Part shown: one piece after another, positions 1 to 11,651 of the stretch
How positions within the stretch are numbered: position 1 is the first letter of the stretch
Layout of the letters: each line of letters begins with the position of its first letter
Assembly (NCBI GenBank): GCA_031763025.1
Contig: JASSKH010000041.1
Location: forward strand, 1,860,001 to 1,924,000
Origin: Macrocystis pyrifera
Taxonomy: Eukaryota; Sar; Phaeophyceae; Laminariales; Laminariaceae
DNA: 64,000 bases
Reading direction: 5' to 3'
Made by a program: the position numbers and the translations under genes
Notes under the pieces: model-generated
Database searches by the model: none
Told to the model about the DNA's origin: nothing
Seen by the model: only the letters and a program-made list of their open reading frames with translations

Positions 1-1400
1 TCTCTCCCCCTCTCCCTCTCCTTCGCCGTCCCTCGGGCATGTCGCTGGGTGTATGGGCGCGCGTTTTTGTGCCTGCGCCCGCGACTGCGTCTTTCACGCC
101 CTCTCTCTTTCTTTCGCGCCACCGCCCGACAGCCGACCGAAGATCGAGCTAGTCCGGGGTCCATCTTCAACTGTAGCCGCGCGCAACACCGGCTCACCTG
201 TCTTGGTGGGGTCGGCTTCGGAGCTTCAGGGGGGTTGATGGACGAGGAGCGTCTTACACTATTGCTCCGGGGTGGCGATTCTGGAAGCGCTCGTTCTAAG
301 CGGGGGAGGATGAGCGGGATGCCGCTGGGGGACGTTGTTCTAGGCCAGCGGCACTTTGGAAAAACTAACCCACTTAGCTCGGCAGCAGCACTACGACTTT
401 GCAGGAGTTCATTGTTTTGGTAGGCGCCAGGTGATTGCTATGTTGAAGTTATGCAAACAAAGACCCTGTCATCTCGCATTACCGTCGCGATCTGTGTATC
501 TATGGCGGGTGTATGGGGCAATAGGAGACTATTGTCCGAAGAAACGGGGTTCCTTGCGATCTCTGACATTCTGTTTTTGCCTAGTTTTCACCTTGGAGGC
601 GCGACGATTGTGATCTTTCCTATCGATAGGCACAATAGTGTTAGGTGGTACCGGTATTGTACGTTGGGGGAACTGTCGTCAGTTTTTGAGTCAAGAGAGC
701 ACTCAGGAACGTAGTTGGAGGGGGCGTAACAGTGTACGCCGCGTTAAGAGAGCAAGGCAACGCATGTAGTGAGCGTAGTGGGGGGAGGCCTTTCCTATCG
801 GAAAAAAAAAATAGCCGGGTTTTCTTCCCTCAGTTTGGCGGGGGCATAGAATACCTCGGGTCCACCGTATGGGATGTCGCGTGGCTTGCCTTATCCGGCT
901 AAACCAGCTGGGGAAGATGTTACGGTAGTAATCCAAGTATCCGAGGGGTTTCCAGAAGTGGACACGGCATGTAGGCAAAAGGGGATAATGCGAATTGAAC
1001 CCGAAGACTGTGGGGATGTGAGCAGACGGTCACAACCCTTTTCCACTCCTTCAGCTCCTTATAGCTCGTCCTGTTGCCGGCAGTGTTCCTCTACACCAAA
1101 ATAATACCGAGTGAGCCAACTAGGAGGTGGCTCAGGCGTATGTTCCGCAGGCTGGGTGGAACAACGGGAATGCAAGTGGCAGTCTTTGCAACGAAATATA
1201 ATATCTTGGGCGTGTGAATGTGTGTCAGACGGCCTATGGCCCTGTTTGTTCTGAGAACGAACTAATACATGGTGTTTTAGAGTGTGAGTATATCTGAGCA
1301 GCCTTTCGAAGAACACAAGCTATATCGGCCGGAGAGCCCGACGAGACTACGCCATCATGCATGACACGCGCACCGCTCGACTCTTATGACACAGCCCCGC
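1..1400. other. No gene recognised
   Basis: No ORF here resembles a known family. The longest open frames (about 80-125 codons) are arginine, serine and leucine rich and overlap on both strands, as expected for non-coding GC-rich sequence. I see no repeat shared with the rest of the window until the LINE fragment that begins near 1,400. Confidence 0.5.
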
Positions 1401-2130
1401 TTAGTCTGAAGTTCGCATGTTGAAGGCCAGGTGATTCGGAGCCTGCTGTACGGATGTGTGGCGTGGACTCTCAGTGCGCAATACTTTGCCAGGCTCCGAT
1501 CGGTGTACCACCAACTCCTCCTGCGAGTCCTTGGTTTCCAGCGCCGATAGCGTGGCGACTACACGACGGCCTTCTTGTAAGCGAAGGCCGCCAAGGAGAT
1601 ACGATGCGAGAGCATCGAAACGACCATCCATAAACGGAGGCTCTTCTTTGCGGGGGCCGTGGCGCGGCAAGGCATCAAGCGCGATTACCCTATCGGGTGA
1701 TGTTTGCGACAATGGCCGGTGAAGAGGGCCGGGTCGGAGACCAGGCGGGCAGTCAAAGACTTGGCATAGATGCCTTGTCGAGGACATCGTCGAGGTGTTG
1801 CGAGCCAGCGAGGGGTCGACGGGACATACATACCCCGTTGGTGTTTGGAGTAGAGACCTCGTGTGGATCGTTGCAGCAAAGAAGGCGGGCAAGTAGTACC
1901 GGGGGGTCCTCGAAGCAGCCGAACGGTCCATGGTCAAGCGGCGCAAGGATGAAGCGGAGCTGATTAGACAGCGCCATGCATCCGTTGGTGTCCGTTGTGA
2001 GTGATGACGAGCCTGCGTTGTTTGTATTGTATTGCCTGACGCATTCTCTCCAGGAGTGGGGCACCGTTGACGAAAGCAGGGAGGAGACGGCAGGCAGGGT
2101 AGCAAGGTATCAGACCGACTATTAATGGCA
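1400..2130 (+). pseudogene. LINE ORF, C-terminal fragment
   Basis: Read on the plus strand, this segment matches the C-terminal part of the LINE protein coded on the minus strand at 8,047-8,900. It shows the same LLYGCV-WTL block near 1,440-1,465, the FQRR block near 1,540, and the closing lysine/arginine-rich tail that ends R-Y-x-x-D just before 2,125. Several frameshifts and stops break it, so it is a dead 5'-truncated copy. The 234-residue open frame on the opposite strand (1,401-2,105) is only a shadow of this fragment. The function was in the C-terminal region downstream of reverse transcriptase, which has no enzymatic motif of its own. Confidence 0.75.
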
Positions 2131-3100
2131 GGTGAAACGTGTCTATGCTACTCGTACCGCAAACTCCTGCGGCTTCCTGGAGGATGCTTTTTGTATGGTT
2201 TTTTGTTGTGTGTTTCGGTTTGCCAGTTCATATGTGGTGGTTTTGTTTCTTTCGCCTGTTTTCGTATTGTCTGCCACATCTTCTGGGGGGGACGGCACTT
2301 TTTTGCTTCTTGTTTCTGTTTTTTTTTTTCCCGGTTTGTTTTCTTTCATAGAATATGTTCGTCGCGCCTGTCGTATCCAATACGATGGCATGGCACGGGG
2401 GGGTAACATGATGAGTGGCAGGAACAGGAGGAGTAGAAGGGAAACCGCGGTGGACGAAAGTAGGAAGGAGATGGCAGACAGGGTAGCAAGGCACCAGGCC
2501 GACTAGGAAGTAAAACATGCCTATGCTTCTCGTGCCGCCAACTGGTGGAGCAGCTGGTTCGAACGTGGACTTCCTATGTCTTCTTTTTTCTTCTTGCGCT
2601 TGATCCTCTGTGATTTTTATTTTCTTTTATTTCATTCTCTGCCTTTCTTCTATTGATAACCTTAGAAAAGGAGTCGTGTGGCTGGGGTGGATGACGAGCC
2701 TGCTTCGCTTGTTTCGTATTGCCTGTTGTTTTCCCTTCGTTCTTAGTCTCACTCTGTTTATAAGTAGTGGCGTTTTTCCATTTACTCGTTATTTTCAAGT
2801 GTCTGCCATATCCCCAGCGGGGAGGCACGCCAGTTGTTTTCTCTTCTTTTTTCCTTTTTCCTTTTCGATTAGTTTTCTTTGTGTCCTTTGTTTCCTTTGT
2901 TTTTCTCTGTTTTCTTTTGTTTTCTCTCTTTCATAGAATACATATGTCGTGCCTGTCATATTCAGCATTGTGATACCTGGTATGTCATTATTGCATCCTC
3001 TGTGATTTTCATTTTATTTATTTCTCTTCCTTCTGCTATTGATAAGCCTCGTGTGGCGTGGGTGGATGACGAGTGAGTCTGCTTTGCTTGTTTCGTGTTG
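2130..3100 (+). repeat. LINE 3' UTR copies with second ORF tail
   Basis: Plus-strand 3' UTR sequence of the same LINE. A recognisable start (a cytosine-rich word, then CTCGTACCGCAAACTCC) is followed by long pyrimidine tracts and the word GTCTGCCACATC. A second ORF tail (peptide VDESRKEMADRVARHQAD, near 2,446-2,503) marks the start of another truncated copy, whose UTR runs to about 3,090. Several 80-120 codon open frames here are phenylalanine-rich translations of the T-tracts and not genes. Confidence 0.65.
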
Positions 3101-3104
3101 TCTT

Positions 3105-3770
3105 GCGCCGAGGAGAGGGGCAAAGTTGACGAATTCAGGACGGAGACGGCAGACAGGGTAGCAAGGTACCAGGCGGACTATTACGGGGGTCCATAGTTAA
3201 CGGGACCAAATTTTGTTAGTAAAAATAGGTAAATATATAGGTTTTTATGTATACCGTAGGTCCTATTAACTATGTACCCCCGTAGTAGCAGAGAAAACCT
3301 GGCTATGTTACGTGTACCACAAACTGATGCCGCTACCTGGAGGGTGCTTTGTGCTTCGGGTTGCCTGTGTTATTTTCCGTTGGTTCTTAGTCTCACTCTG
3401 TTTACAAGTAGTTGTGTTTTCATTTTTTTTTTCCAGCTCATTTTTTTCATGTGTCTGCCACATCCCCTGCGGGAGGGCACGACAGCAGTTTGTTCTTCTA
3501 TTTTTTTCCTTCTCTTTTTCTCTTTCAATTTGTCTCCTTTGTTTTCTTTCGTTTATGTCTTTCATATAATATGTGTGTCGTGCCTGTCGTATCGAGTATA
3601 ATGAACATGGCATTGCATTGTCCACTGTTGTGCGTACTGCATATCAGGTACGTCGCAACGCAGTGTCTGTGTGGAGGAGTTTCGTGACCACAGAATTTGT
3701 ATCTCTTTAGGATTGAAGAATCGGCACGGACACTGGTTGTGCTGGATGTGTGTGTGTTCTTCACGTTCTT
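3105..3770 (+). repeat. LINE 3' end copy interrupted by a MITE
   Basis: A third plus-strand LINE tail begins with peptide ADRVARYQAD near 3,145-3,180. It continues after an inserted MITE (3,182-3,284) with the UTR start near 3,285, pyrimidine tracts, and the conserved 3' end near 3,700-3,770 (ATCGGCACGGACACTGG and a CTGGATGT word). The MITE lies exactly between ORF tail and UTR, so it is a later insertion. Confidence 0.65.
3182..3284. mobile_element. MITE, copy 1 of 3
   Basis: A 103-bp non-coding element with imperfect terminal inverted repeats of about 25 bp. The left end begins TACGGGGGTCCATAGTTAA and the right end is the near reverse complement, ending CCCCCGTA. The flanking TA fits a TA target duplication, as made by Tc1/mariner-type transposases. 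Related copies lie at 22,738-22,840 and 35,871-35,967. No transposase is encoded here. Confidence 0.8.
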
Positions 3771-4745
3771 CTACTCGTCGACATCCAGCAAGCCCAGTGT
3801 CCGTGCTGATTCTTCACCCTAGAAAGATACGAGCTCTGTGGTCACAGACTACGACACAGAGATAACACACCGTAATGCATTAATAGCCTACGCAATACCA
3901 TGCCTTCGCACTAGGTGCGGCCGACACAACGTACACATACATGCGCCAGCAACCTAAATACACTATAAAGAAAGAGAAGCAACGAAGAAGCCAAACCGAA
4001 AAAGAAAAAGAAAAAGGAGAAGAATCCCAAATAATTAAATGAAATGGGAAGCCAAAGCTCAGACACATACATACTTACCCCGAGCATACGCCAAAAGGGA
4101 CGTGCAAGGGGGAAGAAACGAGAAGGAAAAAGGGAACTATGCATCCCGGGTGAACACTTAACTAAGTAAAAAAGAAAAAAAAATGAGTGGGCCAAAATAC
4201 GCTCGTCACCCACCCACTATGTAGTACCTCTTCATAAGGATAAGAAGGGGAAAATATAGAAAAAGTCAAGTCATAGAAAAAAAACAAAGCACCAAGCCAA
4301 TACATACCGAACGGCCGCAGCAGTTGGCGGTACGAGTAGCAAAGAGACGTCCAACCTATTAGTCGGCCTGGTACCTTGCTACCCTATCTGCGGTCTCTCT
4401 GCTACTCTCTTCTACCGTGGTTTCCCTTCTACTCCTCCTGTTCCCCCCCTTGCCCCCATACACTTGTACGGTGTTTCTTCCACCCCTCCAGCTGTTACCC
4501 TTCCCCCCATTCCCTCCAACACTACCCGCAGCGGATGCACGGCGCTGTCTACTCAGCTTTGCCTCTCAGCCTCGTGCCACCTGCCCATGAACTGTTCAGC
4601 TGCTTCGAGGATTCCCCGGTACCACTTTCCCGTCTGTTTTGCTGCAGTGGGCCACAGTGCGGTCCCAACTCCAAAGACTAAGGGGGAGTCCTCCTTTGAT
4701 CCCTCGGTGGCTTTGAACACTCTAAGGTCCTCGGCAATGGCCCTA
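3770..4745 (-). pseudogene. LINE C-terminal fragment plus 3' UTR
   Basis: A minus-strand copy facing the previous one tail to tail. From 4,745 down to about 4,370 the minus strand encodes the end of the LINE ORF: a PGGQ-K-W block, LVFGV-TALWPTAAK near 4,660, then KWYRGILEAAE near 4,610. From 4,360 to 3,770 follow the purine-rich UTR and the 3' end motif. Frameshifts are present and the copy is 5'-truncated. Confidence 0.7.
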
Positions 4746-4975
4746 GGCCAAGTCTTGGGCTGCCCGCCTGGATGTCGACGGGTAGAAAGAACGGTTTAAT
4801 GTGAAGAACACACGCCCTGTGCTTACTGCATGACGTAACAATGTAGTATCTCTTCTGTGGAGTAGTTTGTGACCACAAAACTTGCATCTCTCTGGGATTG
4901 AAGAATCGGCACGGACACTGGTTGTGCTGGATGTCGACGGGTAGAAAGAACGGTTTAATGTGAAGAGCACACACA
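4745..4975 (+). repeat. Two LINE 3' tail fragments in direct order
   Basis: Two copies of the 3' terminal LINE motif (a GGATGTCGACGGGTAGAAAG core followed by AACGGTTTAATGTGAAGA) at about 4,768-4,808 and 4,888-4,972. The second includes the upstream GAATCGGCACGGACACTGG part. They are 5'-truncated insertions or a local duplication. Confidence 0.7.
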
Positions 4976-5344
4976 TTATTGTCTACTCTCTTTACTGCAT
5001 AAACAGCACAATATACTATACCGCTGTACAGCAGTAGTAGCATCTCTGTGTCGTAGTTTTATTTTTTTTGTGCCTCACAGCAGTCTTGTGACCACAAAAT
5101 TCAAATGCATCTCTCTGGGCCGTGGGGTAAGGAGTCAGGACGAACACTGGATGTTGTTGCGTGATGATGCTGATGATGATGACGTTCTCACATTCACTCA
5201 CTTCCCTGAAATCCTGCCTGTGGTCACGAAAAAGGCTGCAGCAAAAATGCATCTCGACGGGAGAAAACAAATATATAACAACACGAAATAGTGCGAATGG
5301 CGGTACCATACCAGTCCGTAAGGGAAATGGGAACATTAACGACG

Positions 5345-5840
5345 AGCTGTGGTACTGCTACGCCTACTAGAGGGTGCTTTGTGCTTCGGTTTGCTTGTTA
5401 CTTTTCCTTTGCTCTTGATCTAACTCTGTTTATAATAGTATAGTAGTGTTTCTTCTTTTTAGCTCGTTATTTTCAAGTGTCTGCCACATCCCCTGCGAGG
5501 AGGCACGCCATTTTTTTTCTTTCTTTTTTTCCTTCTTCTCTTTCCGTTTGTTTTCTTTGTTTCCTTTGTTTTTGTTTGTTTTTGTTTTCTTTCGTTTTCT
5601 CGCTTTCATATAATATGTATGTCGTGCCTGTCATATCCAGTATGATGACATGGCATTGCATTGTCTACTATTAGTATCTGTGTGTGCTCACTGCTGTGCA
5701 TACGTGGCAACGTAGTATCTCTATGTGGCGTAGATTTGTGAGCACATAACTTTTATCTCTATTAATAGGACATACATTGAATCGGCACGGACACTGGTTG
5801 TGCTGGGTGTCGACAGGTAGAAATAACGGTTTAAGCAGAA
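5345..5840 (+). repeat. LINE 3' UTR copy
   Basis: Plus-strand copy of the LINE 3' UTR. It starts at the GAGGGTGCTTTGTGCTTCGG word (5,371), runs through pyrimidine tracts and a GTCTGCCACATCCCC word near 5,480, and ends at the conserved 3' motif near 5,778-5,838. No coding part is attached. Confidence 0.65.
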
Positions 5841-6640
5841 ATTGACACACGACACGAAATTGGAACGTGGAAGTGTAGTTTATTTTTTATTTTTACCAAT
5901 CCGCCGGAGGATACAAAAAAGAAGAAAAAAGAAGAACACACAAGCATACCATCCCGTATGACTTGAAACCAAATAACACCAAAACCAACCATGGTAATAT
6001 ATGTACACTCGAAAAAAAAAAAAAAGGAAGAAGAAAAAAGACAATCACGAAGAGAGAAAATTAAGAAGAAATAAGGTAGATCCTGTGCTCGTCGTTCGTA
6101 CCGATGTAGTCGCAGAGACGCCGCCGGGAAGAGGTCGCGGACAAGTGGCCGCGGTGAGGTCACGAGGCGAGGGTCCCTTTTGTAGCCGTCGGTACGGCCG
6201 ACGTAAGCCGAGCAGAATTCTCGCGTTGATATTTAGGAAGGAGATGCTAGACCTATTCTGACTCGGTGGGGAGGACTTAGGTCCCCCCAGAGTCTTGCAG
6301 CGGAATAATCTCCCGATAGCTATCTCCCGGGGACGGGTAAACACCGTCAATGACGTGAGACCGCTCGTGATGCGAGATCTGATATTGTTTGGGCGGTGAC
6401 GTGTTCTTTCGCGCGTGCGTGTTACGAGATCTACAATAGGTACATCCGACCCTGTCTTCCACAACAATAAAGGAAAGCCATATATTAATACAAGGTAATA
6501 AGAAAGAAAAACGAAGCAAACATGCGCTCAAGGCGCAGGCCGAGTCCGAAGGACAAGGTTTGCTGTTGGCTGGTACGATTATTAATAGTTGTATTACATG
6601 TCCAGCTGATGTACCAATGTAAGGACGAACGACAACACAC
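5840..6640. other. No gene recognised
   Basis: Unique-looking sequence with an A-rich tract at 6,009-6,090. A 140-residue minus-strand open frame (6,045-6,467) contains a FLNINAR peptide that faintly resembles the start of a LINE endonuclease, but no catalytic motif follows, so I do not call it. Confidence 0.4.
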
Positions 6641-7180
6641 AAAGAGCTTGTCGTATCTCTCTACGATTGAAGAACCGGCACTGACACTGATTTTTGTGCT
6701 GGATGTCGACGGGTCGACGGGTGAACAAAACCAGGGCTCTTGGTCATGGCCCGACCCGCAGTTTGTGTCAGCAATTTTTCGAAATCTCACCGATCAGGTC
6801 GGGTCGGGTCGGGTCGGGAGGTTTTCAACTCTCACGGATCGGGTCGGGTCACCCTTACTTACTCGACCCGACCCGACCTGACCCTAGAGGTTTAATCCGA
6901 CTCGTGAACAGCACTGGAAAAAACAGACACTCACAACACTGCAACACACAAGTGACGAACTCATCCAAATTGTGTTTCTCCTCAGCTTGTTTCCCTCGCG
7001 TGAAAATATACCGGGTACGTCAGCTGTACGAAAGTTGCCAATCGTCGGATAAATGCGTGTTGTGTGTTCTTCGTTTTTTCTGCCCGTCGACATCCAGCAC
7101 AACCAGTGTCCGTATCCATTCTTCAATCCTGCGAGATGCAATCTCTGTACTCACAAATGTGATGTGGTAGTGGGAGAGCA
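6640..7180. repeat. LINE tail fragments flanking a GGGTC inverted repeat
   Basis: Fragments of the LINE 3' end occur on plus (about 6,655-6,725) and minus (about 7,085-7,140) orientation. Between them, four GGGTC-type units (6,797-6,820), a short pair at 6,838-6,848 and their complements (6,860-6,886) form an inverted repeat of pentanucleotides that could fold into a hairpin. Confidence 0.6.
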
Positions 7181-8046
7181 GTAAGTTGTTGTTGTTGTTG
7201 TTTTCTTCACATTAAACCGTTCTTTCTACGCGTCGACATCCAGCACAACCAGTGTCCGTGCCGATTCTTCAAACCTAGAGAGATACAAGTTCTGTGGTCA
7301 CAAAGCTACGCCACAGAGATACTACGTTGCCACGTATGTAATGCAATGCCATGTCATCATACTGCGTACGACAGGCACGACATACACATTCCATGACCTA
7401 GAGAAACAAAAACGAAACAAAGAGGAAAAACAAAAACAAAAACAAAGACAATTCGAAAGAGAAAAGAAACAAAAAAAGAAACTAGATATACCTGGTATAT
7501 GTATATACTTCAGTATAGCAGCAAACCATCGTACCCCCACGTAGGGGACGTGGCAGACACTTGAAAAGAACGAGCTGGAAAAAAAAAAAAAGAAAAAGAA
7601 GAAAACACCACTAGTCGTCAACAGAGTAAGACTAAGAACCAAGGGAAAAATAACAGGCAAACCAAACAAAGCACAAGGCATGCTCCAGGTAGCGGCAGCA
7701 GTTTATGGTACGAGTAGCACAGCCAGGGTCTCCCTGCTGGCCCGCATGGTACCTTGTTACCCTGTCTGCCACCATCGTCCAGCGTTCGTCAACTATGCCC
7801 GGCCCCTCGGCGTCAGACAGTACGAAACAAGCAGAGCAGGCTCGTCATCCACCCACGCCACACGACTCCTTCAATAAGGCTTATCAATCGGAGAAAGGAA
7901 GAGAAATGAAAATCACATAGGGTCACCGCAAAGAAGACAATAAAATGAAATAAAAATAAACAAAAACAACAGGAATACAAAGGAAGACCACGTTCGAACC
8001 AGCTGCACCAGTTGGTGGTATGAGTAGTATAGGCATCTTCTACTTC

Positions 8047-8991
8047 TTAGTCTGCCCGGTACCTGGCTACCCTATCTGCCATCTCCTTCCTACTTTCGTC
8101 CACTGCAGTTTCCCTGCTACTCCTCTTCCCCCCCCTCTCCGCATTCCCTTGGTCGGGTTTTCTGCTACTCCTCTTGTTGCCCCTCCTCCCCCCATTCCCT
8201 TGGACACCACCCACGGCGGATGCGCGGCGCTGCCTGCTCAGCTCAGCCTCAGCCTCGTGCCACCTCACCATGAACCGTTCGGCTGCTTCCAGGATCCCCC
8301 GGTACCACTTCCCCGCCTTTTTTGCAGCAGTGGGCCACAGTGCGGTCTCAACTCCAAACACCAAGGGAGCAAGTTCCGTTGACCCTTCGGTGGCGCGGAA
8401 CTCCCTAAGGTCTTCGACTACGCATCTATGCCAAGTCTTAACCTGTCCGCCAGGTCTCGGGTTCTCCCCACCAGCAATCGTCCCGAACATCACCCGGCTG
8501 GGTAATCGATCCTTGCTTTGCCGTGCCACCCCCCCCGCGAAGAAGAGACGCCGTTTGCGGATGGTCGTTTCGATGCTCTCGCAACGTGTCATCTTGAGGG
8601 CCTTCGCGTACGAGAGGGTGGCATGGTCAGTACGAAGTCGGCGTTGGAAGCCAATGGCTCGCAACAGGACTTGGTGGTGAGCCGTTCGAAGCTTGGCAAA
8701 GTGTTCCGCTCTGAGGGTCCACGTCACACACCCGTAGAGCAGGGTCTCAATTACCTCGGCCTTCAGCATTCGGACTTTCAGGCTAAGGGGGGCGGTCGTC
8801 CTATCATACAGCTCCGGGCCGAACCGTTTGAGGCATGCTCGCATGAGACGGATCCGTCGGTCGATTTCGAGCGAGAGGTCAGCATTTTCGTGGATAACGC
8901 CGCCTAGGTACAAGAACTGGGCCGTCTGCTTATACCTCTGGCCTGCTGCTTCGATAACGAGCGGTGGTGCGAGGGTTTTCTGGTCTGGCGT
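8047..8991 (-). pseudogene. LINE ORF C-terminal part after an in-frame stop
   Basis: Continues in the same frame as the reverse transcriptase after a single TAA. Residues visible include FLYLGGVIHENADLSLEIDR, LLYGCVTWTL, RKRRLFFAGGVAR and KWYRGILEAAERF, then a lysine/arginine-rich tail ending YRAD. This region follows the RT thumb in RTE/L2-like LINEs and has no known catalytic motif here. Its tail peptide is the marker used to recognise the truncated copies elsewhere in the window. Confidence 0.8.
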
Positions 8992-10890
8992 TTATAGAAG
9001 CATAGTCTCTGTCTTCTTTTCCGACACCGTAAGGCCTGCTGCTTCGAAGACAGTCACGATGACTGTCATCATTTTCGAGAGCCCTTCAGCCGACTTCGAG
9101 ACAATCCCTGCGTCATCGGCGTACAACATGCCCCATACAGCCCTTCGCACGTACGCCAACGGCTCCTGCTCCTTCGTCCCGACTACTCCAGCATCACTAA
9201 GTTGGACCAAATCCCTTACGATTTCTTCGTCATGGCTAAAGCGTACTAGTACGACGTGCAACGCAGCAGCGAAAAATACGTTGAACAGTAACGGTGACAG
9301 CACACAGCCTTGCCGCAGCCCCTGCGTGACATCAAACCATTCCGAGTGCTCGCCGTCATCCGTACGCACGCGAGCCCGCATGCCATCGTGGAAATTACGG
9401 ATAATTCTCAGCATCTTGGTTGGTACGCCAAAACGTGTGAGTACTTCCCATAACAGCTCTCGGTCGACAGAGTCGTACGCTTTCTGCAGATCGATGAAGC
9501 ACAAGTACAGGGGGATTTTCCTCTGTCTTCCAAGCTCTTGCAACCGGCGCACGACGAACAACATATCAATCGTTGATCGTGCGGGGCGGAAGCCGCACTG
9601 TTCCTCCGGGAGTAATTCCTCGGTCTCGCAGTAGTTGCTGAGGCGCGACGCGACGATTTTCAACAAGACTTTGCCTGCGTGGGCAACCAGCGAAATCCCT
9701 CTGTAGTTGTTGCAATCAGTTCGGTCCTTCTTTTTGTGAAGGACCTTGATGATCGCGTCTTTCCATTGCTGGGGGACTTCTCCTGTTACCCAAACATTGA
9801 CAAGGATGTTGTGAAAGCACTGGGCGAATGCGGGGTGGTCGATTTTCAGGAGTTCGGCCGGGAGACCATCTGGCCCGACAGCTTTCCAGTTTGACATCCC
9901 CTTAAGTGCTTCCGTCATCTCGTCCATGGATGGTTCATCTCCGAGCGACAGTTTAAGCGGTCGTGGTGGCAAGAGGTCGATGATCGTGGAATCGAGTTTA
10001 AGCGATTTCGTGTTCAAAAGTTTGTGGTAAAACCTCCCCCACCGTTCACGAATTCGCACCTTATCCCGCAACAGCGTGCCATCCTCGTCCCTAATGAACT
10101 GTTCGCTTCTCGCTTTAGTCCCTTCCAATCCTACCGTACTCTTAAGGTGCTTGTAAAAGCCTCTCTGGTCGTTGTTCGCTAGTAGTCGTTCGGTTTCAGC
10201 GAGGTACGCTTCGAAGTACGCATGCAGTCCTGCGGCAATCACCTTCTGCAAGTTCGCACACGCAGATCTCAGTGTCTTCCACGCGGTTCTATTCTGGGGG
10301 TGGGCACGCAAGAATTGCCGTGCATCCTCCCTCGCTGTCCATGCTAATATGAATGCGGTCACGGTTTCGGCAGACTCACACCATCCATGTCTGCGGTGGC
10401 GACGTGGAGGGGGTGGTACCTCTTTTTCGACCGCATCAATAATAGCCGCAGTGAAAAACTCAACCATGCCAGACGTATTACGGGGCTGGTTAGGCTGGTT
10501 GAGAGTGGAGATGACCCTCGCGACTACTCGTTCACGACACTTTCCATCGGACATAAAAAGCTGCCTGTCGAACTCTCGGCGTTTTGTCGGTCTACGTATT
10601 TGTCTGTTGGACGCAAAGTGACCACTGAGTCGGACTTTGACATACAAGATGTTGTGGTCTGAGTCAGCCTTAGCTGGGGCAGGAGGCTGTGGGACGACTT
10701 TAACATCTTGTACTCTAGGTCGATGGGCTTGACGGGTTAGGATGTAGTCGATCCGCTTACGGTCACTCGGGCTGGTGCCGTTGTGTGTATGCGAAATCCC
10801 ACCCTTGCGCGTGCTGAAAAACGTGTTGGTGAGAGCTAACTTGCAATTGGTGGCGAACGACAGGAGTCGTCTGCCATTATAAGGGTTCCA
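8992..10890 (-). CDS. LINE endonuclease end and reverse transcriptase
   Basis: Encodes the machinery for target-primed reverse transcription. The upstream end (about 10,890-10,650) carries the C-terminal APE endonuclease signature: a RIDYIL block followed about 27 residues later by SDHN, whose histidine is catalytic in this family. The 551-residue stretch from 10,647 then shows the reverse transcriptase blocks in order: [60 protein letters not shown] and the catalytic [10 protein letters not shown]. There is no start codon: the endonuclease N-terminus is missing because the copy is 5'-truncated. The frame ends at a TAA (8,992-8,994), but the same frame resumes directly after it with conserved residues, so this stop is a recent point mutation. 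Confidence 0.85.
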   Translation of the reverse strand, partial: WNPYNGRRLLSFATNCKLALTNTFFSTRKGGISHTHNGTSPSDRKRIDYILTRQAHRPRVQDVKVVPQPPAPAKADSDHNILYVKVRLSGHFASNRQIRRPTKRREFDRQLFMSDGKCRERVVARVISTLNQPNQPRNTSGMVEFFTAAIIDAVEKEVPPPPRRHRRHGWCESAETVTAFILAWTAREDARQFLRAHPQNRTAWKTLRSACANLQKVIAAGLHAYFEAYLAETERLLANNDQRGFYKHLKSTVGLEGTKARSEQFIRDEDGTLLRDKVRIRERWGRFYHKLLNTKSLKLDSTIIDLLPPRPLKLSLGDEPSMDEMTEALKGMSNWKAVGPDGLPAELLKIDHPAFAQCFHNILVNVWVTGEVPQQWKDAIIKVLHKKKDRTDCNNYRGISLVAHAGKVLLKIVASRLSNYCETEELLPEEQCGFRPARSTIDMLFVVRRLQELGRQRKIPLYLCFIDLQKAYDSVDRELLWEVLTRFGVPTKMLRIIRNFHDGMRARVRTDDGEHSEWFDVTQGLRQGCVLSPLLFNVFFAAALHVVLVRFSHDEEIVRDLVQLSDAGVVGTKEQEPLAYVRRAVWGMLYADDAGIVSKSAEGLSKMMTVIVTVFEAAGLTVSEKKTETMLL

Positions 10891-11099
10891 CGGGATGATG
10901 ATCCACAGAAGAAGTGTGACACAGGTGTCTGTGCTTGGTCAAACTCAGACCTAGTTCTTATTGGAGTTCTCTTCTTTTATTGGTGCGAGGCTTGCTCAAA
11001 AGGGGCAATTGAGAAGAGTGAGGAGAGGGGGGGGGGGGGGGAGCACGTGCTTTTTGAAGCCAGGAGAATCCTCTGGCTTCAACCTGCTATATTCTACTG

Positions 11100-11408
11100 G
11101 CAAGGGTGCATGCGCCACCCTCACTTCAATAGTGCAACGTCCCGTAAAAGTGCATGCGTTGCCCTCAACTTCAATAGTACAACGCCCCGTAAGGGTGCAT
11201 GCGTTGCCCTCAACTCCAATAGTACAACACCCCGTAAGGGTGCATGCGTTACTCTAAACTTCAGTAATACAACACCCCGTAAGGGTGCATGCGTTACTCT
11301 AAGCTTCAATAGTACGATAACCCATGAGGGAACATACGATACTCTAAACTTCAATAGTATAACACCCCGTAAGGGTGCATGCGTTATTCTCAGCTTCAAT
11401 AGTACAAC
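11100..11408. repeat. 45-bp minisatellite, about 7 units
   Basis: Tandem repeat with a GCATGCG word at 11,108, 11,152, 11,197, 11,242, 11,287, then degenerate at 11,332, and again at 11,377. Spacing is 44 bp once and 45 bp otherwise. Because 45 is divisible by three, both strands stay open and give artificial repetitive ORFs. No sign that either is translated. Confidence 0.85.
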
Positions 11409-11459
11409 CTACTAACCTGTATACCAGGTACCAGATTCTACAGATATACCAGTCTGCGT

Positions 11460-11600
11460 GTCTACAGATATACTAACCTGCGTATCGACAGATATCAAAT
11501 GGTAAACAGGGTACGACCCGACTGGAACAATATTAGCCTGCGTATCTACAGATATCAAATGGTAAACGGGATACGACCCGACTGGGACAATAATATTTAA
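11460..11600. repeat. 60-bp tandem doublet
   Basis: The block CTACAGATATCAAATGG followed by a TACGACCCGACTGG word occurs twice with exactly 60-bp spacing (TACGACCCG at 11,512 and 11,572). It directly abuts the left terminal repeat of the Ty3/gypsy element. Confidence 0.75.
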
Positions 11601-11651
11601 CGGCCCCTACTGATGGTTGGTCTATTGACTACCAACCAAGGTACTCTATCA
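11601..11651 (-). repeat. 51-bp terminal direct repeat, 3' end of element
   Basis: Identical in all 51 bases to 21,879-21,929. Read in element direction it begins TGATAGAGTACC and contains a hairpin with 7-bp arms (GGTTGGT and ACCAACC) around a 9-base loop. The flanks differ completely from those of the other copy on both sides. Confidence 0.85.

Larger units (their letters stand above)
7186..10950 (-). mobile_element. Near-complete LINE (non-LTR retrotransposon)
   Basis: A minus-strand LINE of about 3.75 kb, 5'-truncated. Order in its own direction: the end of an APE-type endonuclease (10,890-10,650), reverse transcriptase (10,640-8,992), a C-terminal region (8,991-8,047), then an approximately 850-bp 3' UTR. 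The 3' end closes with the family motif and a short CAA-type microsatellite (7,186-7,202), a typical LINE tail. All other LINE pieces in the first 8 kb, and those at 21,940-22,440 and 25,810-26,050, belong to this family. The C-terminal blocks recall RTE/L2-like LINEs, but clade assignment needs a tree. Confidence 0.85.

Noticed and set aside
1401..2105. 234-codon minus-strand ORF
   Set aside because: It is antisense to a recognisable LINE C-terminal fragment on the plus strand.
6045..6467. Possible LINE endonuclease start (FLNINAR peptide)
   Set aside because: Only a few residues fit and no catalytic motif follows.
8174..9634. Plus-strand ORFs of 129-268 codons
   Set aside because: Antisense shadows of the LINE reverse transcriptase and C-terminal region.
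11047..11415. 122-codon ORF over the 45-bp minisatellite
   Set aside because: Both strands are open because the period is a multiple of three; no other coding evidence.
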